From positions 41,049,829 through 41,113,828 of the forward strand of contig OZ022241.1 in NCBI GenBank assembly GCA_963978895.1: a stretch of 64,000 bases of DNA, read 5' to 3'. The stretch is from Erpobdella octoculata. Taxonomy: Eukaryota; Annelida; Clitellata; Hirudinida; Erpobdellidae. This document shows, in pieces, positions 13,148 to 47,669 of the stretch (positions are counted from its first letter, which is position 1; each line of letters starts with the position of its first letter). The translations under genes and the position numbers were made by a program. The notes under the pieces were generated by a model. The model searched no databases. It was not told the origin of the DNA and was given only the letters and a program-made list of their open reading frames with translations.

Positions 13148-14366
13148 TGAGTGAATTTAAAGTGGTATAATATCAGTGGCGGATTTAATGATTTGATCAA
13201 TGCTCACTTTAAATCAATTTCACGAAAAAACGCTAATAATAAAGCGCGGCTACGGAAAATACTAGGGATGTGCGTCACATTTTAATTATTTACAGCACGC
13301 AACAAAAAACTCAATAAATATAAAACTTGTAGTAAAATAAAAATATAATATATTTGAATTTAACTTTTAATTTAAATCGAATCACATAAATTAACATACA
13401 AACCTCACAGTAACACTGCGTTTAAAATAGCACAGAGAACACGTGACGTACCTACTTCTCTTAGTCTTCGTTTATCTATAAAATCAACAGCTATTGTTTT
13501 TCTTATTGTTTTCACTACCAAATGCATAAATATAAAATAAACATAGTTTGTATTACTTAATGCCAAAGAACTAAAAATCTAGACGTTTTCTGTAACTATT
13601 CAAATTTATAAAAAAAAACTGTACTAATAGAATGAAATCTGGTTTAATAATATTAATAAATCAATTAATTTAATTAATAATTGAAGAATTCACGAATTAT
13701 TTATTATCTGTAAATCGTTTTCTTTAAAGATGCATAATGTAATATAACAATTAAAATAAACATTTTTACTTTCATTTTAGCTTGAAAGTTTGTTTAAATA
13801 TTAACAAGTTTGTAATTTTTTCAACAGGGGTAGTTAAGGTGCTATTGATCCCTGCACACATTTGCCATTCAATAGATTATAGTGAAACTACAGCTACATA
13901 GCGCACCATAGTAGTGCAGTAGCCGAGACTATAGTGTGATCACTCACTCCCCCCTCCAAAAAAAAACATTAGTGGGACTCTTTCACGAATACGTTACATG
14001 ACTACTGCTTGGTTTTTGTACCGGATCGTTCCTGCAAAAATAGTTGATAAACAGGCATGGGCGCCCGCATGGGGGGCAAGGGAGGACTTGCCCCTCATGG
14101 ATTGATTGCATAAATTTTTTATAGACAAAAATAGACAAACAATTCATAATTAAAACATTTATGATTATTTGTAACAACTGTAACTCCTTCCATTGTCATA
14201 TCGATATAATCATCATCATCATCTTCGGGGATGCATTCCCCTCGATGCTCTACTTTTTACTCCATTCATGTTTCTCTAAACACTATGATGCGTGAAAATT
14301 ATCCAGAATCACCGGTCCACCCCTGGTTAAATGGTTTATTCTAAGTATAAAATTTATTACGGCTTG

Positions 14367-14482
14367 TGTTTTAGAAAAATCTTCTAGCAAACATTTTTTA
14401 TTTGAGTGAAGAATTGGCCTGTTGTTTTCACATCCACCATCAAATAATTTCGAATAAATTAAAATATTTTTTGTTTACTTCT
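14367..14482 (-). repeat. Inverted repeat, arm 2
   Basis: Reverse-complement match to 13058-13147. The acceptor-like TTCTAG of arm 1 reads TTCTAA here, so the copy cannot serve as the same splice site. Confidence 0.8.
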
Positions 14483-17347
14483 AACTAAAATTGAAAATTT
14501 TCGACACAATCTTCCTCCATCAGGAGAAACCCAACATTCCTGTTCCAACGTTTACACCGACTGTGGAAAAGAAGAAAACAACCATCCAACAACTTTTTGC
14601 AGCAATTTTACTATTTCATTTTTCATCACAGTGACTTGGGAATGAATGAATGAATGTAGAAAGAAAATATATAAAACAAGCAATTCGCTCTGGAAACAAC
14701 AAATTCTCAAGCCTCGATCGACAAACAACGACGACGACGAATTAATTAGCATATTATAATTGGCGCTTTGCTATGATAATTATAATATTATAATTTGCAG
14801 TAGCTGTAATGACATTACAATCAAGCTTTAATTACACCAATGAGAATGGGAAAAATAATGATGATGATGTGGAAAAATCTAAAATCAGCTTCAATGCCAA
14901 AGAAAATCTTGCCACTTTACAACTATTACAATGAATAACTTGTTTTAAACTCTTATTAAAGGAATTAAATGAAATTAATTTTATTCTAACATTATAAGCT
15001 CTACAGAAGAACAAAGGAGAAACGAACAGAAAAAAATTCAGTAAGAGAGAGAGAGAGAGCAAGAAAGGAGAGAAAAATTAAAGAGTGAAAGAAAACACGT
15101 CAAAACCTTGAAAAGACTTAACGACAACAACAACGATGACGACGACACTGCGACATGACATGGAAGCGAAGGGAAAGGAAAACAAGCAACAAACATGCTA
15201 CGGTAAATACGCAAGCGTCTACTTTACACGACGACGATCGTGGAAGCTAACTCGAAACGCCATCATCGCGAGCTTCCCTCCCCCCGTGGAAAGGAAAGAA
15301 ATATCAACCCCACATTATTCTCTCTCTCTCTTTGCTCTCATTGGAGGAGAGAACTGACCAATAAAAACATCAAGGCGACGTGAAAGACAAAGCAAAATAA
15401 ATAAGTTTGTTTTTTCACAACAAGAGTGAAACAACAAGAAAGAAAGAAACTGATGACCTTCACTCACCACGATCGAGGGGGGGGGGGTCTGAAAACCGTG
15501 CGGAGATCATTCGAAGGAGAAAAATAGAAATAAATTTACACGATATCGAAGCATTAAATTCTGAAAATATTAATAATAAACATATTTAAAACAAAACAAC
15601 GAAACGCAATCGTCGGGGACCGTAGGTCAGTTTTAAGCGTCTTACGACATTACCAACTGGAAAAAGTGCATATGCTGGTTATACGAGACGAGTGCAGACA
15701 ACTATTATGCAGACAGAAACAACACCTTCTACGAAGAATCAATAAACTAATATAACTAATGGCCTAATTAATAAACAAAGAACTACAAGAAATTATTATT
15801 CTTATTTCATCGATCGTCCGAGACGGAACGTAATTTTCGTTTCGCTTATTTTACAAATACACAAAAAAAATTTATTTTAAAGAAAAGAACAAAAACGAAA
15901 CTGAAACCAGGGGAAAAAAAATCGGAATAACTAAACAGCGACGGTCAGACGAGACCACCAAAGTCGACGTCAATTGTCCGACAAAATTAAAAAACAACTT
16001 TACGATGACGTTGATGTATCTCTGACAGATCGCCGTGATTGATCACACACATGTACGGTATGCAATGATAAGTAGTTCCAAAGATAGATGTAGAGAAAAT
16101 GATAGCAGAGTGGGCGACGAGTTAATCGCAGGTGGGTCGTGGTACAGGTGATAGTGGATGCAGGTAGGATATGTTTTCATATACTCGTAATAGCGACGTA
16201 AAAAAAATGACAATCTCAATGTATACACGAGGAGCGTGTTAAGGTGTGGTAACAAAAAATCACAATTAACAATTGAGCAACTAAACGATTGAGGAATATA
16301 ACAATGATGATGATGCAACTCACACGTGTTCAGGAAAACGTAAAAAAATTAAAATTTACACCCCCTCCCCACTGATCCGCCGTCGTGTATAATAGTGTCA
16401 ATGAAATAATACTATGGAGAAAAAATAAAGCCATGATTTGCGGAATCGATCCTGTCAATCAATACATTCTGCAGAATAAAATGGAATTCTGAAATAATAA
16501 CTTTGATTGAAGTGTATCAGATAAATGAATAGATATACATAAATATACGTATACATAACTTGCTGTTTACATGTAAATAATTATATATTTACTGGTACAT
16601 AACTTGTTGTTTAGATGTAAATGTATATATATTTACTCGTACATAACTTGTTGTTTACATGTAAATATGTATTTACAAACGAAATTGGGCAACTGTAAAC
16701 TAACAATTAGTAGATTGATTGTCCGGGAAAAGAAATTAAAAGACCGAAACGAGAACCACACACTCACACGTACGTCATAACGATCGATGACGTAAATAAG
16801 CGCACACACGTACATACACACACACACACACGCACGCACACGTGAAACAGGCATTAGCCTGTCTTAAGAAAGTTGCTGAACTCGCTAAAATGCAAAAAGA
16901 CACTTCAAGCATAAAGCAGTGCAGTTGCGAATGCTAAAGCATACACGGGAATGAAATGAAAGAGATACAAATATACAATCACAACTACTAGGCTGGCTCT
17001 CGAGTACACGCACACACACATACACGCCCACGTCATACACCAATTACACTTTATAGAATAAATATAAAAAAGAAAGGAATGCATATAAAAATAATTAAAG
17101 TAGAGACGAAGAAGTAAAGACACGTGCATAACACATATCAATACACATAGAGATGTACACTTACAGATACAAACAAACATGCACATATAGAGATACCAAC
17201 AGACAGACATACACACTTCTTCTAGAGGTACAAACATACTGACATAAGCACATCTACAGGTACAAGCAAACAGACACACACACCCACAGATACCAACATA
17301 CACACACAAACACATCTACAGGTACAAACAGACATACTGTTATCATA
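14483..17347. other. Spacer between TRIP12-like gene and RAB6 with simple repeats
   Basis: No convincing exon. Contents include GA-rich tracts, three tandem copies of a unit of about 48 bases at 16550-16670 (core ACATAACTTGTTGTTTACATG) and CA-rich DNA at 16800-17330. The long minus-strand frame at 16905-17315 is Cys/Val/Tyr low complexity from the CA repeats. The TRIP12 promoter may lie in this region. Confidence 0.55.
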
Positions 17348-17353
17348 TTTATT
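17348..17353 (-). terminator. Candidate poly(A) signal of RAB6
   Basis: AATAAA on the minus strand about 460 bases past the RAB6 stop. It is the best-placed hexamer seen, but the spacer is AT-rich and chance hits are likely. Confidence 0.3.
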
Positions 17354-17811
17354 TACACACTAAAACCTATAGAAGCGACACGACAGAAGCTTGAACGTTA
17401 CGCTCACTTTAGCAGAGGCTGTAAGGTAAGAAATGAGAACTCGTAGCGTGTCACGTGCGTTCGAAACACGTATCAGGTAAAGAACGGGCAGACGCGCGTG
17501 AATCGAGCGAGGAAATTAGATTACAAACTCAGATATCTTATCGTTCCGCTTTGTCGTGACGGAAAGTTAAAGAGAGAGAGATAGAGAAGAAAGCGAACGA
17601 AATCTATCGTCTCTCGTCTACAAAAACGGGCAACATAAAAGCAGCTAACAAACAAAAGACATGTGACAGAGGAAAAACGCTCTCAACAGATTGTACAGAC
17701 GCTTCTTCTTCTTCTTCACAGACGTAGCAGCAAACGCAACAGGAGTATTATCTATCTAGCTGGCTAGCTTCTTCGTTATAAATACTTTTAAGTCGCGACA
17801 TTATTCTCTTC

Positions 17812-20414
<2,603 letters not shown>

Positions 20415-22403
20415 GATGACCGTTTCTGCTAGTTTAGTTTTAATAAACACCTTCGACACACGCAAAACGCTGCTAATAATGAAATAAAAAAGTAGACAAA
20501 CAGTAGACGTCGCGAGTGAGCACAGTGAAAAAGAGCGTAGACAAGTAAAAAAAAAATCGATTCTTTTTTTCTCTAAAAAAAATTTGAGATAAAGATAAGT
20601 TTAATGTTACATTTAAAATTCAGTGTAATGAAAAAAAAATTATTAGATTTCATTACAGCAGTCTCAAAAATTGTGATAGCAGACTAATTAACAATGCGAT
20701 GGGCAGGCCCGTTGTCAAGTGGGGTGCAAAAGGGTGCATGCACCCCCTGCAAGTAAAAAACACATATATTTGCACCTTTATAGTTCTGATGAAACAATAA
20801 CATTTGCAACCTAACCCTAATGCACATTTGTTGTTAAAAAAAGTTTTTCTTTCCATTTAATAGTAGTTGAAGTTGTTATAGATAGAAATCATAAGCTTCA
20901 TAGACTTAAACAGTTAAACTCATTGCTCAAATTAGTAGCATTAATATATTACGAAATAGAAATACGAAAGATGTTCAAATTAAGTTTTTTTTTAAATTGA
21001 ATTATGCATTTTCACCCACTATAAAGCTATGCTGAGAGTTTTAGCTTCCTAGCTAGTCAAAAAGCTGGTTAAATTTTCCTTGCAAGATTTGCGTACAGAG
21101 AAAGCCAAACAAACACACACACACAAAACAGAGATTGTAACCTAAATAAAAGTTTGTAAAAAAAAGATCAAGATAGCAAGCCATCCACTGTGTGTGTTTA
21201 TAAGTTTACATAAGTGTCTTTAGCTTGGGCTTGACACGACCTTATTTGGCCTGACCCGATTTGACCCAACACGATTTGACTCGACACGAGGACAACTCTG
21301 ATGGAAACCGAGACCTTGGAAAATCACCAGCACCGCGCTTTTCGCCAAAGTAAAATATTAAAAAACTACCCACAAAAATTTTACCTTAAACCAAAAAGTA
21401 TACAAATTATTTGTTATCCCGCCTACCCTCAAAATCAAGTTTGACTTAAAACAGTTATCATAGAATCCAATGCCACCTTTCCTTCCAAAACCTCTTATTA
21501 CTTTCTGCGCTTCCAAGAATGGGCTTCTTCTCCTTGCATATAATGTATTAATTCGAAAATTTGACGAGTCTTGTCGATACACCTTCGAACTGAACACACA
21601 TACTCAATTCTAGCAGAAGTGGTGGATGCCTAAAATAGAACGAATTACGTCATTAAATTGTAGTATAGCAATTGGCGGTGGACGCATTATGGATGGCTCG
21701 ACAGAGGCTAAAGATATGGCAGACCACTTCAAAAGTGCTAATTTAGCTGTTACATTAAAAAAAAACTGTTGTTTATTTGAAAACGTTTTTCAATTATTTA
21801 TATTATTTTTTTTTAATTTATAAATTTGTTAAACAACATATTAAGAGAAATATTAAAATAGATGGGTCTTTAAATGGCCGTCGCATCGGATATTCGCCAT
21901 TCGTCAACGTTCGCGCCTCGATGTTGTGGTCTGGTGTGTCGTCAGGGCTTAATTTTGTCATTTATTTTGCTAGTTTCAAAGAGTCAAATGTCGTTTTAGA
22001 AGTTTTCTAGAGTTTTTGCTGTTCTGCTAATCTTTAGGAATAGTAGTGTTTTAATTTGCCGACGACCAAGGGCTGTTACAGACAGATGCATTTATTATAG
22101 GAAAGCCGAAGAGGTCGCTTTACTAGTTAGTAATAGTTTTTTGTCCGTGATCATATATTTTCAAGTCTCGGCAAAGAAGGCTTTCAGCTCTCGGAGAAAT
22201 TCGACTAGCAGAGTTTTCCAAAATTACAAACTCCTCTTGCTACCCAGCTACTACTCAGTTATTTCCGCATTCCTATTCTAATCTAAAGTATTCTACGACA
22301 TGGATCCTGCTGAGTAAACTATCCCGACTCCAAAAGTTTTGAGGAGAGTAGCCGTTTCCACGTCTTCTGATTTAATGAACTTGCACATACTCTGAGGCCA
22401 AAC
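20415..22403. promoter_or_regulatory. Bidirectional spacer between RAB6 and RIM
   Basis: The ATGs of RAB6 (minus) and RIM (plus) face away from each other across 2 kb. Both promoters and 5' UTRs should lie here, but no clear TATA box was picked. GC-rich repeat-like fragments occur at about 20700-20760 and 21230-21300. Confidence 0.5.
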
Positions 22404-40444
<18,041 letters not shown>

Positions 40445-40789
40445 CCGTCGGATGAAAGTCGTTTATAAGGCGTCGCTCGATTACTACACATTATATTCTT
40501 TACTCGGAAGCAGCTGAATGCGGAAAATGCTGGTATCATTTCAAAGTTCGATTTCAAAGTTCTTTCTTTTCCTTTTTCATTTTCTACTCCGGTCGGTGAT
40601 GAGCCGACCTCTGGATATTTCGACTGAAGCACACACCCCCCTCTTCCCGAGCCCGGTCTGCTATGAAGGCAGCTAGCTGGACGACAGTGTACGGTACGTC
40701 CTTGCCAAACTAGACTCACTTAGCAAGTGGGGTGTAGGCCGGACGATGCGGTTTGACCAATCGTTAGAAAGCTTTTCTCTCTCTCTCTC

Positions 40790-40820
<31 letters not shown>

Positions 40821-40861
40821 GCTCTAAAAAGAGTGGAGCAGTTTTAATAGTTTCAAACGGA

Positions 40862-40867
40862 AATAAA
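40862..40867 (+). terminator. Candidate poly(A) signal of RIM
   Basis: First AATAAA after the RIM TAG stop, about 420 bases downstream. Later AATAAA-like hexamers near 41216 are in low-complexity DNA. Confidence 0.45.
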
Positions 40868-41968
40868 CATCTTCTGTAAGCCCATGCAACGCTAGCAATT
40901 TCATACAGCTGCTGCTGCTACACCGTGGTCACTGCGTGTGCAGTCAGTTCTGTTTCATCGTACATCTGACGTCTTGAGGCAGCCTACTTCGAATGTTCAG
41001 ACTATGCCCCTCCGCCTGCGTTTCTCCTATTTTTTTTCGTTCGTTCTCGAAAAAGCCACCATTCGAATGCCAGGCCCACCCACCCGCCGACCGGTGCAAT
41101 ATCGACTCGGCCCGATCGTCTACGTCTTTTCCAGCGACTTCCCCCCACTTTTGCTGCTCCTATATCTGTACAACTAAACTTATTCACTGCTCAAGTTTTT
41201 TTCTAATATATATATAAATAAATATATATATATATTGATTTTCATGTGCGTGCAATTTATCTCTGTAAAGAGTTCACACCCACCCAGCCAGCCAGTCAGT
41301 CAGTCAGCCAGCAGTAGTAAGAAGAAGCTTGAGAGTTGTTTCATCACTGTCGATATATCTTCTCTGTTGACTGGTGCTGTCCTTGAAAAGCTCGAAGAAT
41401 GTTCGTGCGCTGCAGAATCCTACTTTCTTGAAAAAATATTCTTTCATTTTTCGATCACTTGTTTTTTTTTTCTTTTTTTCCACGATTGCCGACGCGCTGG
41501 AACGTTTATCGTCTCCGAAGAAATTCCGGGTGATTGCGATATATATATATCTTCTTTTCCACTTAGTCGTCTCTCGATCATTTCCGTTTACGCCGGTTGA
41601 GTCGCGCATACTTATTTTTCCAACTGATGTATCTACAGTGTAATTTTTTATTCCAAGCCATTCGTTCGTTCGTTCGTTCGTTCGTACGTTCGTTCAGTCT
41701 TTTCATTCAATTTTGTAACTTTTTTTTAAAAGATTTCTATTTCATTTTCTCATTTTTATATTAAATTTTTTTCAGATGATTTAACTTTCCATATTTGCGT
41801 ACGGAACGTTCTTTAGATCCGTCTTGTTTTTTTTTTCTTTTTCCGTTTCTTTTCTTCTCCTGTGTCAGTCAGACCCCCCCCCCTGGGCGTACAAAACAAA
41901 AGTTTCCTCTTTAGTGGTGAGAAGGGGAGGAAGATTTATTTTTATCAGTACCAGTCTTGTCGACTGTG

Positions 41969-42085
41969 CGTCTCTCTCTTTCTCTCTCTCTTTCTCTCTC
42001 TCTCTTTCTCTCTCTCTCTTTCTCTCTTTCTCTCTTTCTCTCTCTTTCTCTCTCTTTCCCTCTCTCTCTCTCTTTCTCTCTCTCT
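41969..42085. repeat. CT-rich (polypyrimidine) tract
   Basis: TCTCTCTTTC pattern repeated for more than 110 bases, giving mirrored low-complexity frames. Confidence 0.9.
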
Positions 42086-42983
42086 GTATTATCTTGGCTG
42101 TTAAATTGCATTTTTCTAATTTTTCAAGTGAGAAAGTTACTATAGCGCCTGCTGCTATATCAGTACGTCTTTCTCCTTTTTTGTACGATTTCATTTTTTA
42201 TAACAGAATTTCTTTAAAGACTGTTTGTAACAAGTTGAAAAGAAGTCATTATTTTTTGTCCAATGAATCTTCAAACCAGATTATCTGCATAGAAAGTAAT
42301 CCAGTAGCAACTGATAATTAATATCTAATATTAAGTTTTTAATTTATTTTGAATTGCATCACTTTTTTCTCTTAATTTTTTCTCTTCGATTATTAGGATC
42401 TGCTGTGTGCAACAGTACAGTGCAGCAAGCTCTCTCTTTCTCTCTCTCTTTCTCTTTTTCTCTTTCTCTCTTTTTCTCTTTCTCTCTCTCTCGTGTGTTT
42501 GATATTTTTCATCGCTGAACAAACTATTATTAAATTATACGATATCGAGGTTAATTCTATGAAGTGGCGGAAGAAGAAGAAGATAATGATGATGATGATG
42601 ATAGTGGTGATGACCACAAATGTGTGCGCGTGAGTTTGTTTTTATTTTGGTACGTTAGCGTTTAAGGCATCGTTAAGTGATGGTTACTACTACTAATACT
42701 ACTACTACTATTCCGTCTGTGTGTGTGTACGTGTTTGTAAACTGTCTTGTTGCTGCTACTTCTTTTTTTTTACGAATGAACTTTAGAAATTCAAATAGTC
42801 GATAAGTCGAGAGACGTCGTATCTCTTTTAATTTTTTTTTTATTCGTGAGTTTGCCGTCTGCCGATTCAACAGCTGAAATTGCCGGTTTGACGTGGTCAG
42901 AGCGAAGATGATTCATCCTTTATTTCTCCAGTATCATCATTGTCTGAATATTTTTCTTTTCAGCAAAATTTTAATTTCTGCTC

Positions 42984-42987
<4 letters not shown>

Positions 42988-43058
<71 letters not shown>
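42988..43058. repeat. (TA)n microsatellite
   Basis: About 35 TA units. Confidence 0.95.
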
Positions 43059-43060
<2 letters not shown>

Positions 43061-44020
43061 TTGTATATTTCACTGGTCATTTCACTGTGTCTCAGTTTTA
43101 AAATACGTTTAACTTTTTCGGTTTAGGTTTTTTTGTGAAGTTCAAGATTTCTATTACAAAATGTTGTTAGTCACTTATTATCTTTGGCAGCAGTAGATCG
43201 TCGGGAAGGGGAATGTGGCACGTCTTCTATAGTCGGTTTTTTCTGTTAAAGATGATGCTGAGTGCACAGAGTTTCTAAGGGTCAGGTCCGGAATTTGGAA
43301 CTCTGTGACGGGTTGGATCGGGCTCTATTAACTTCAGGGGTCAAAGTAACCTAGTTTTACTACTTACAATTTTTTGAACGGATTGACCATAGAAAAAATG
43401 GAAAGTTTGTATTCCATTATCAATTGACGTCAATTGTAGTCTTGTAGAAGAGTTACTTATTGCTCAACATGGTTCGTGAGTAGCCTTTCGCCTTCAGAGA
43501 GACCATTGATGGTTTCTGATACTGATTTTTAGCGACGCTAAGGGCGATACAGCGCTATACGGTTTAAGAGCAGAGCACGTCGTTCTGAGTCCTGACAAAT
43601 AAGGTTCTTGATGTGCCTTAATGACTGCTTAAAAACTAAAAATATTGTGAGAGCAGTCAGTTAGGGAAAGCTTATATGTGCCTCAGCTCTCCAGAATTTT
43701 CTTCCAAAAAGTAAGGTCACTGGTTTTTTTTTTAAACTCGTCGCTAATTTATTAAAACTGTAATTTAGCGCCAAATTACAAGTAGTCGTAAATTTTTTTT
43801 GGTCTGCTGGAGTGCTCGCCAAGTTATTGTCGTTATTGAATAATATTGTGGTTGAAATATGTTATTTTAACCATCTAAAATTATAATTGTGTTTTGCTGG
43901 CGTTGGCGGCGATAATTTTCCAGCGTTGATTTGAGACTTAAATCTCCTCTCCTTTTCCTCTTCTCAAATATGTAGCGATTGATCGGCTTGATGGAAAAAA
44001 AATGTGGTTGATCTGACCCG

Positions 44021-46628
44021 ATGAAATTGTCAAAGAAGAAAAGTCTAAGCACGACGAATTTGGGAGGTTAAATATATAATTCTGTTTTTGATAGTATTTG
44101 GGGTTTTTGTATGAAACCCAGGTGGTTTTATGATGACGTAACGAACGGATGCAAACGGAGGTTAAAATCCGCTCTTAATTAGTCTTAATCTACTTAAATG
44201 TTCTAAATATATCTATAATAGAAAAATAGACAAAACTAAAAAAAATTGCATAAGACCTCATATTGATATGTAGTTTTTTTAACACAAATAAAGTGGTTTT
44301 CAAGGTGAAGTCAGCATGAAAATACACAGAGTGACAGATAGTGTATATACTATATTAACTATATGTGTGTGTGATAAACAAACGATACTAGAAAGTCTAG
44401 TTCTTATTGTATATATTTATATTATTATATTCCTGAAATTAGAACCTATTTGATAGTGATTGATTAGTGATTTCCAGAAGTTTCTTTGAGAAACAGACTT
44501 GAAGTTTTCTTAGTCTTAGACAGAGAGGATTGTTTTCTGTTGAACATTATTTTTAAACAAAACATAACATTTTTAGCATTACATCAACCAGCTTGTTATT
44601 TTATTATTTTCTTTTATATGAACTTGTATATTAGTACATGAGAATTTAAATATTTCAAATGAGAATTTGAATATTGATGTATAAGAAAGAACTTGAAAAT
44701 TAATAGATAAGAATTTGAATATTAATATATAATAACTTGAGAATTAATAGATGATAATTTGAATATTTATATATAAAAACCTGAGTATAAACAGATAAGA
44801 ATTTGAATATTAAATATTTAAGAAAAATTTTCAGGCTATATTTTTTATATAAAATACAGAAAAAAGAGAAAACTGATAATGTAAATAATGTCAAGGGATG
44901 ACTTCTAAGCATACAGTGTCACTATATAAAATCTAAGCTGGAACTGAGTTTCATGGGTGCTACTAATTTCAGCAGTTGCAGGGTTGATTGATAATTTAAA
45001 ATGTTCAATAATTATTTTTAAACGTCATTTGAGATTTTTTTGTGGTTTTTTTCAGAAGGAAGGGGGAGGTGTTCGTTTTTGAGGAGCGAAGAGGTTGGAG
45101 GATCGGCCGAAAGGCGGATCAGTCAGACCGTCGTTAGAACGTGAGACTATTTCGTCGACAAAATTTAATAATATACAATTATTTTCAATTAATAATATAC
45201 AATTATTTTAAATATTAATATACAGTTATTTTTAATTAATAGTAAACAATTATTTTTAATAAATAATGTACAATTATTTTTAGTTAATAATATACAATTA
45301 TTTTAAATTAATATACAATTATTTTTAATTAATAATATACAATTATTTTTAATTAATAATATACAATTGTTTTTATTATGTAGAATTTTTAATTGAGTTT
45401 GATCTAATATACAATTAATTGTTAATTTATTAAATTATTACGTATATGATTAATAATTAGAATGCATTTATTAGCAGATGAATAAATTATACGAAAAGTG
45501 TATTCGTGAAATTGATGCTATTTTATTGAAAAAAAAATTCGTGTGGTATTTTTTCAAGATTTCTGTCTCACTTTGTTTGAAACCGTGACAGATGGCAAGC
45601 CGGCAGCTCGTCAAGGGCAGACGACTCCACGGACGACAGCCGAGATCAGGTTTGCAGCTTCGTAGGCGGCCTAGGACCCGGGCAGCTCATCGGCAGACAT
45701 GTTAATACTTTCTCTTTCAAGTTTTTCTTTAAGATAGTATTTTCAAGGTGTTTATAGCTTTTTCAAAAGCCGTACTATTTTTCGGTTTAATAAATTTTTA
45801 TCTTTTAACTGCTTCTGTTTGAAAAGATCCTCGGATATTCTTGTCTCGGTAAGGTACAGCTCGGACTCACTGCCGGAAATGGCTACCTAGAGGTCGAAGT
45901 CGTCAGGGCCAGGAATCTTGTGCTCATGTCAGGTGCTACAGGGCTGCCTGGTTAGCTAGAGGACTGATAATTTCTTTGAATGATTTGCTTAGAATGTTTT
46001 AAAGCCATTAGTTGCTAAGTACGATTCTTTTCACGCTAGAACTTCTTGATGATGCTTTTATCACAGCTTGACTTAAAATATAATACCTTTCATTAGGAGG
46101 TGTTTGACCCATTGAAAAATCTTAACAATAGTGCTGAAAACCAGGACATCCCTAATCTACGTGACGTGTTGTAGGCAATCGATGGAGTCGAGCTAGCGTT
46201 GACTTGTTGAATGGCGGCCGTGACTCGAGTTATTTGATTTAGAATCGGAACTTGTACATATTCTATTTTCTATTTGTTATATTAATTAATAAAATCTTAA
46301 ACCTGAACTAAGATTTACAGCAATATTTTGAGGTTTTTTATGGAGGTCAGGAACATTACGCTTTAAATTAAAAAAAAAATCATAAACAGGTTTTTTCACA
46401 ATCTAGATGACACGTTCTCTTTCCTTGTTTTTTTTTTGGCAGCAACTCACATAAAAGTTTACATGCTCGATGGAAAAAATAAGTGTTCGGAGAAACAGAA
46501 GACTGCCAAAGCCAGGAGAACTCTCGATCCTTTGTACCAGCAGACGTTCATCTTCAGGAAGCCCTTCAGTGGAAGGATAATAATGGTAGGATCGAGATAT
46601 AATTTTGTAACGCAGTAGCAAAATAACA

Positions 46629-46674
<46 letters not shown>

Positions 46675-47669
46675 TTATTTTTATTTCACACCCAAATAAA
46701 ACAAAATTAAGGAAAAACAGATTTCCACTTACTGTCAAGGCTGGACAGTAAGTCAACTCTAGTAGGACTTTTGAAATAAGTAACTCATCTTCAATCTGTT
46801 ATCAATGCATCTGCCAGGATTATAGCTGAAAAATAGCATGAACATAGATCAAAAGGTTTACAGTAGTTAAGTTTAGAAAGATTCCACCTCAATCTTGTGC
46901 TTCTAGTTTTTTTTATCCCATTCACTAGATGACTCCCCTTATCTTGAGTGTGCGAAAATCAAACATCTTAGTTACAGTTAGGACGAGAGGAAGTTGTGGT
47001 CATGGGTCATCGACTTGCTCTTCCGAGTAGGAAGTTCTTGCTCGACGAAGATAAATATCTTTGAGGTGCAAGTGTATAAGTAAAAGTATAAAAGCAAAAA
47101 TTTCTTTTTAGAATATAAACATATAAAAAAAAACGTCAACGTCCCCAAACAATCCTGCTTTTGAGTTGTTTCTTGATGGTTTTAAGATTAATGTTGCTCT
47201 TGAAAACCTTTAAATCATGTAAAAAAACCTTCGAGTTGCAAGAAATGTTTCCAATCTAAACAAAACGAAAGTTTTTTTTAGCAAGGCTTCTTTATATTTA
47301 TGGCTTAGAAGTCAATGACATTTAGCCACATTGGAAAAAAACTGAAATTTAATTTTACAATTTATGTTTGGAGCCGCGTGAATCAATCGGAATTGTATTG
47401 AATTTTTATAATAAATGCTGAAAAACTCCTAGCTTTAATTTTATCATTGAACCTTGCTTGAATAGATAATAGTTTGGGGAGACTATGGCATCATGGCGAG
47501 CAAGGTGTTCATGGGGGTGGCACAGATAGCTCTGGATAATGTCGATCTTACCGGACTGGTCATCGGCTGGTACAGGCTCTATCACAGCTCCTCTCTGGTG
47601 TCGGTAACTCCGGAATACCACGACCTGCCGAGAATGGGACGGTACGATGTTATTCCGTGGTCGGGGTAG
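44021..47669 (+). CDS. C2B-only RIM paralogue (gamma-RIM-like), 6 exons
   Basis: Predicted short RIM with a single C2 domain, the layout of vertebrate RIM3/RIM4, which modulate exocytosis without PDZ or zinc finger. Exons: 44021-44066, 45056-45140, 45592-45700, 45827-45950, 46443-46585, 47466-47669. Phases agree and give 236 residues with no internal stop. Each exon matches one RIM exon (21 to 26) in order and phase: LSKKKSLSTTNLGG against LSKKKSQSTSQIGG, RSEEVGGSAE against RSEEVGAAAD, FVGGLGPGQLIGRH against FIDGLGPGQLVGRQ, LEVEVVRARNLV against LEVEVIRARGLV, ARRTLDPLYQQTFIF against ARRTLDPLYQQTLIF, and IVWGDYG then LVIGWYRLYHSSSLV. The tail is shorter than RIM's and ends DVIPWSG. The ATG at 44021 is preceded by an in-frame TGA at 44009 with no acceptor between, so translation should start here if the first exon is real. 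Alternatively exons 2-6 are alternative 3' exons of RIM. Confidence 0.82.
45168..45372. repeat. AT-rich tandem repeat in C2B paralogue intron 2
   Basis: About nine imperfect units of AATATACAATTATTTTTAAT. Confidence 0.85.
46628..46681. repeat. (ATT)n microsatellite in C2B paralogue intron 5
   Basis: About 16 ATT units a short way past exon 5. Confidence 0.9.

Larger units (their letters stand above)
40868..44020. other. Spacer between RIM and its C2B-only paralogue
   Basis: No exon recognised. It holds CT-rich tracts (41969-42085, 42428-42493), a TTCG tract near 41660-41690 and a (TA)n tract (42988-43058). The promoter of the paralogue, if independent, should be in 43.1-44.0 kb. No TATA box was assigned. 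Confidence 0.5.

Noticed and set aside
16905..17315. 136-codon Cys/Val-rich minus-strand frame
   Set aside because: Comes from CA-rich DNA; no recognised fold, and composition follows the repeat.
41824..42321. 165-codon Ser/Leu/Phe frame
   Set aside because: Translation of the CT-rich tract downstream of RIM.
44021..47669. C2B copy as a pseudogene
   Set aside because: All six exons keep frame, splice sites and a clean stop, so no decay is visible, although expression is unproven.
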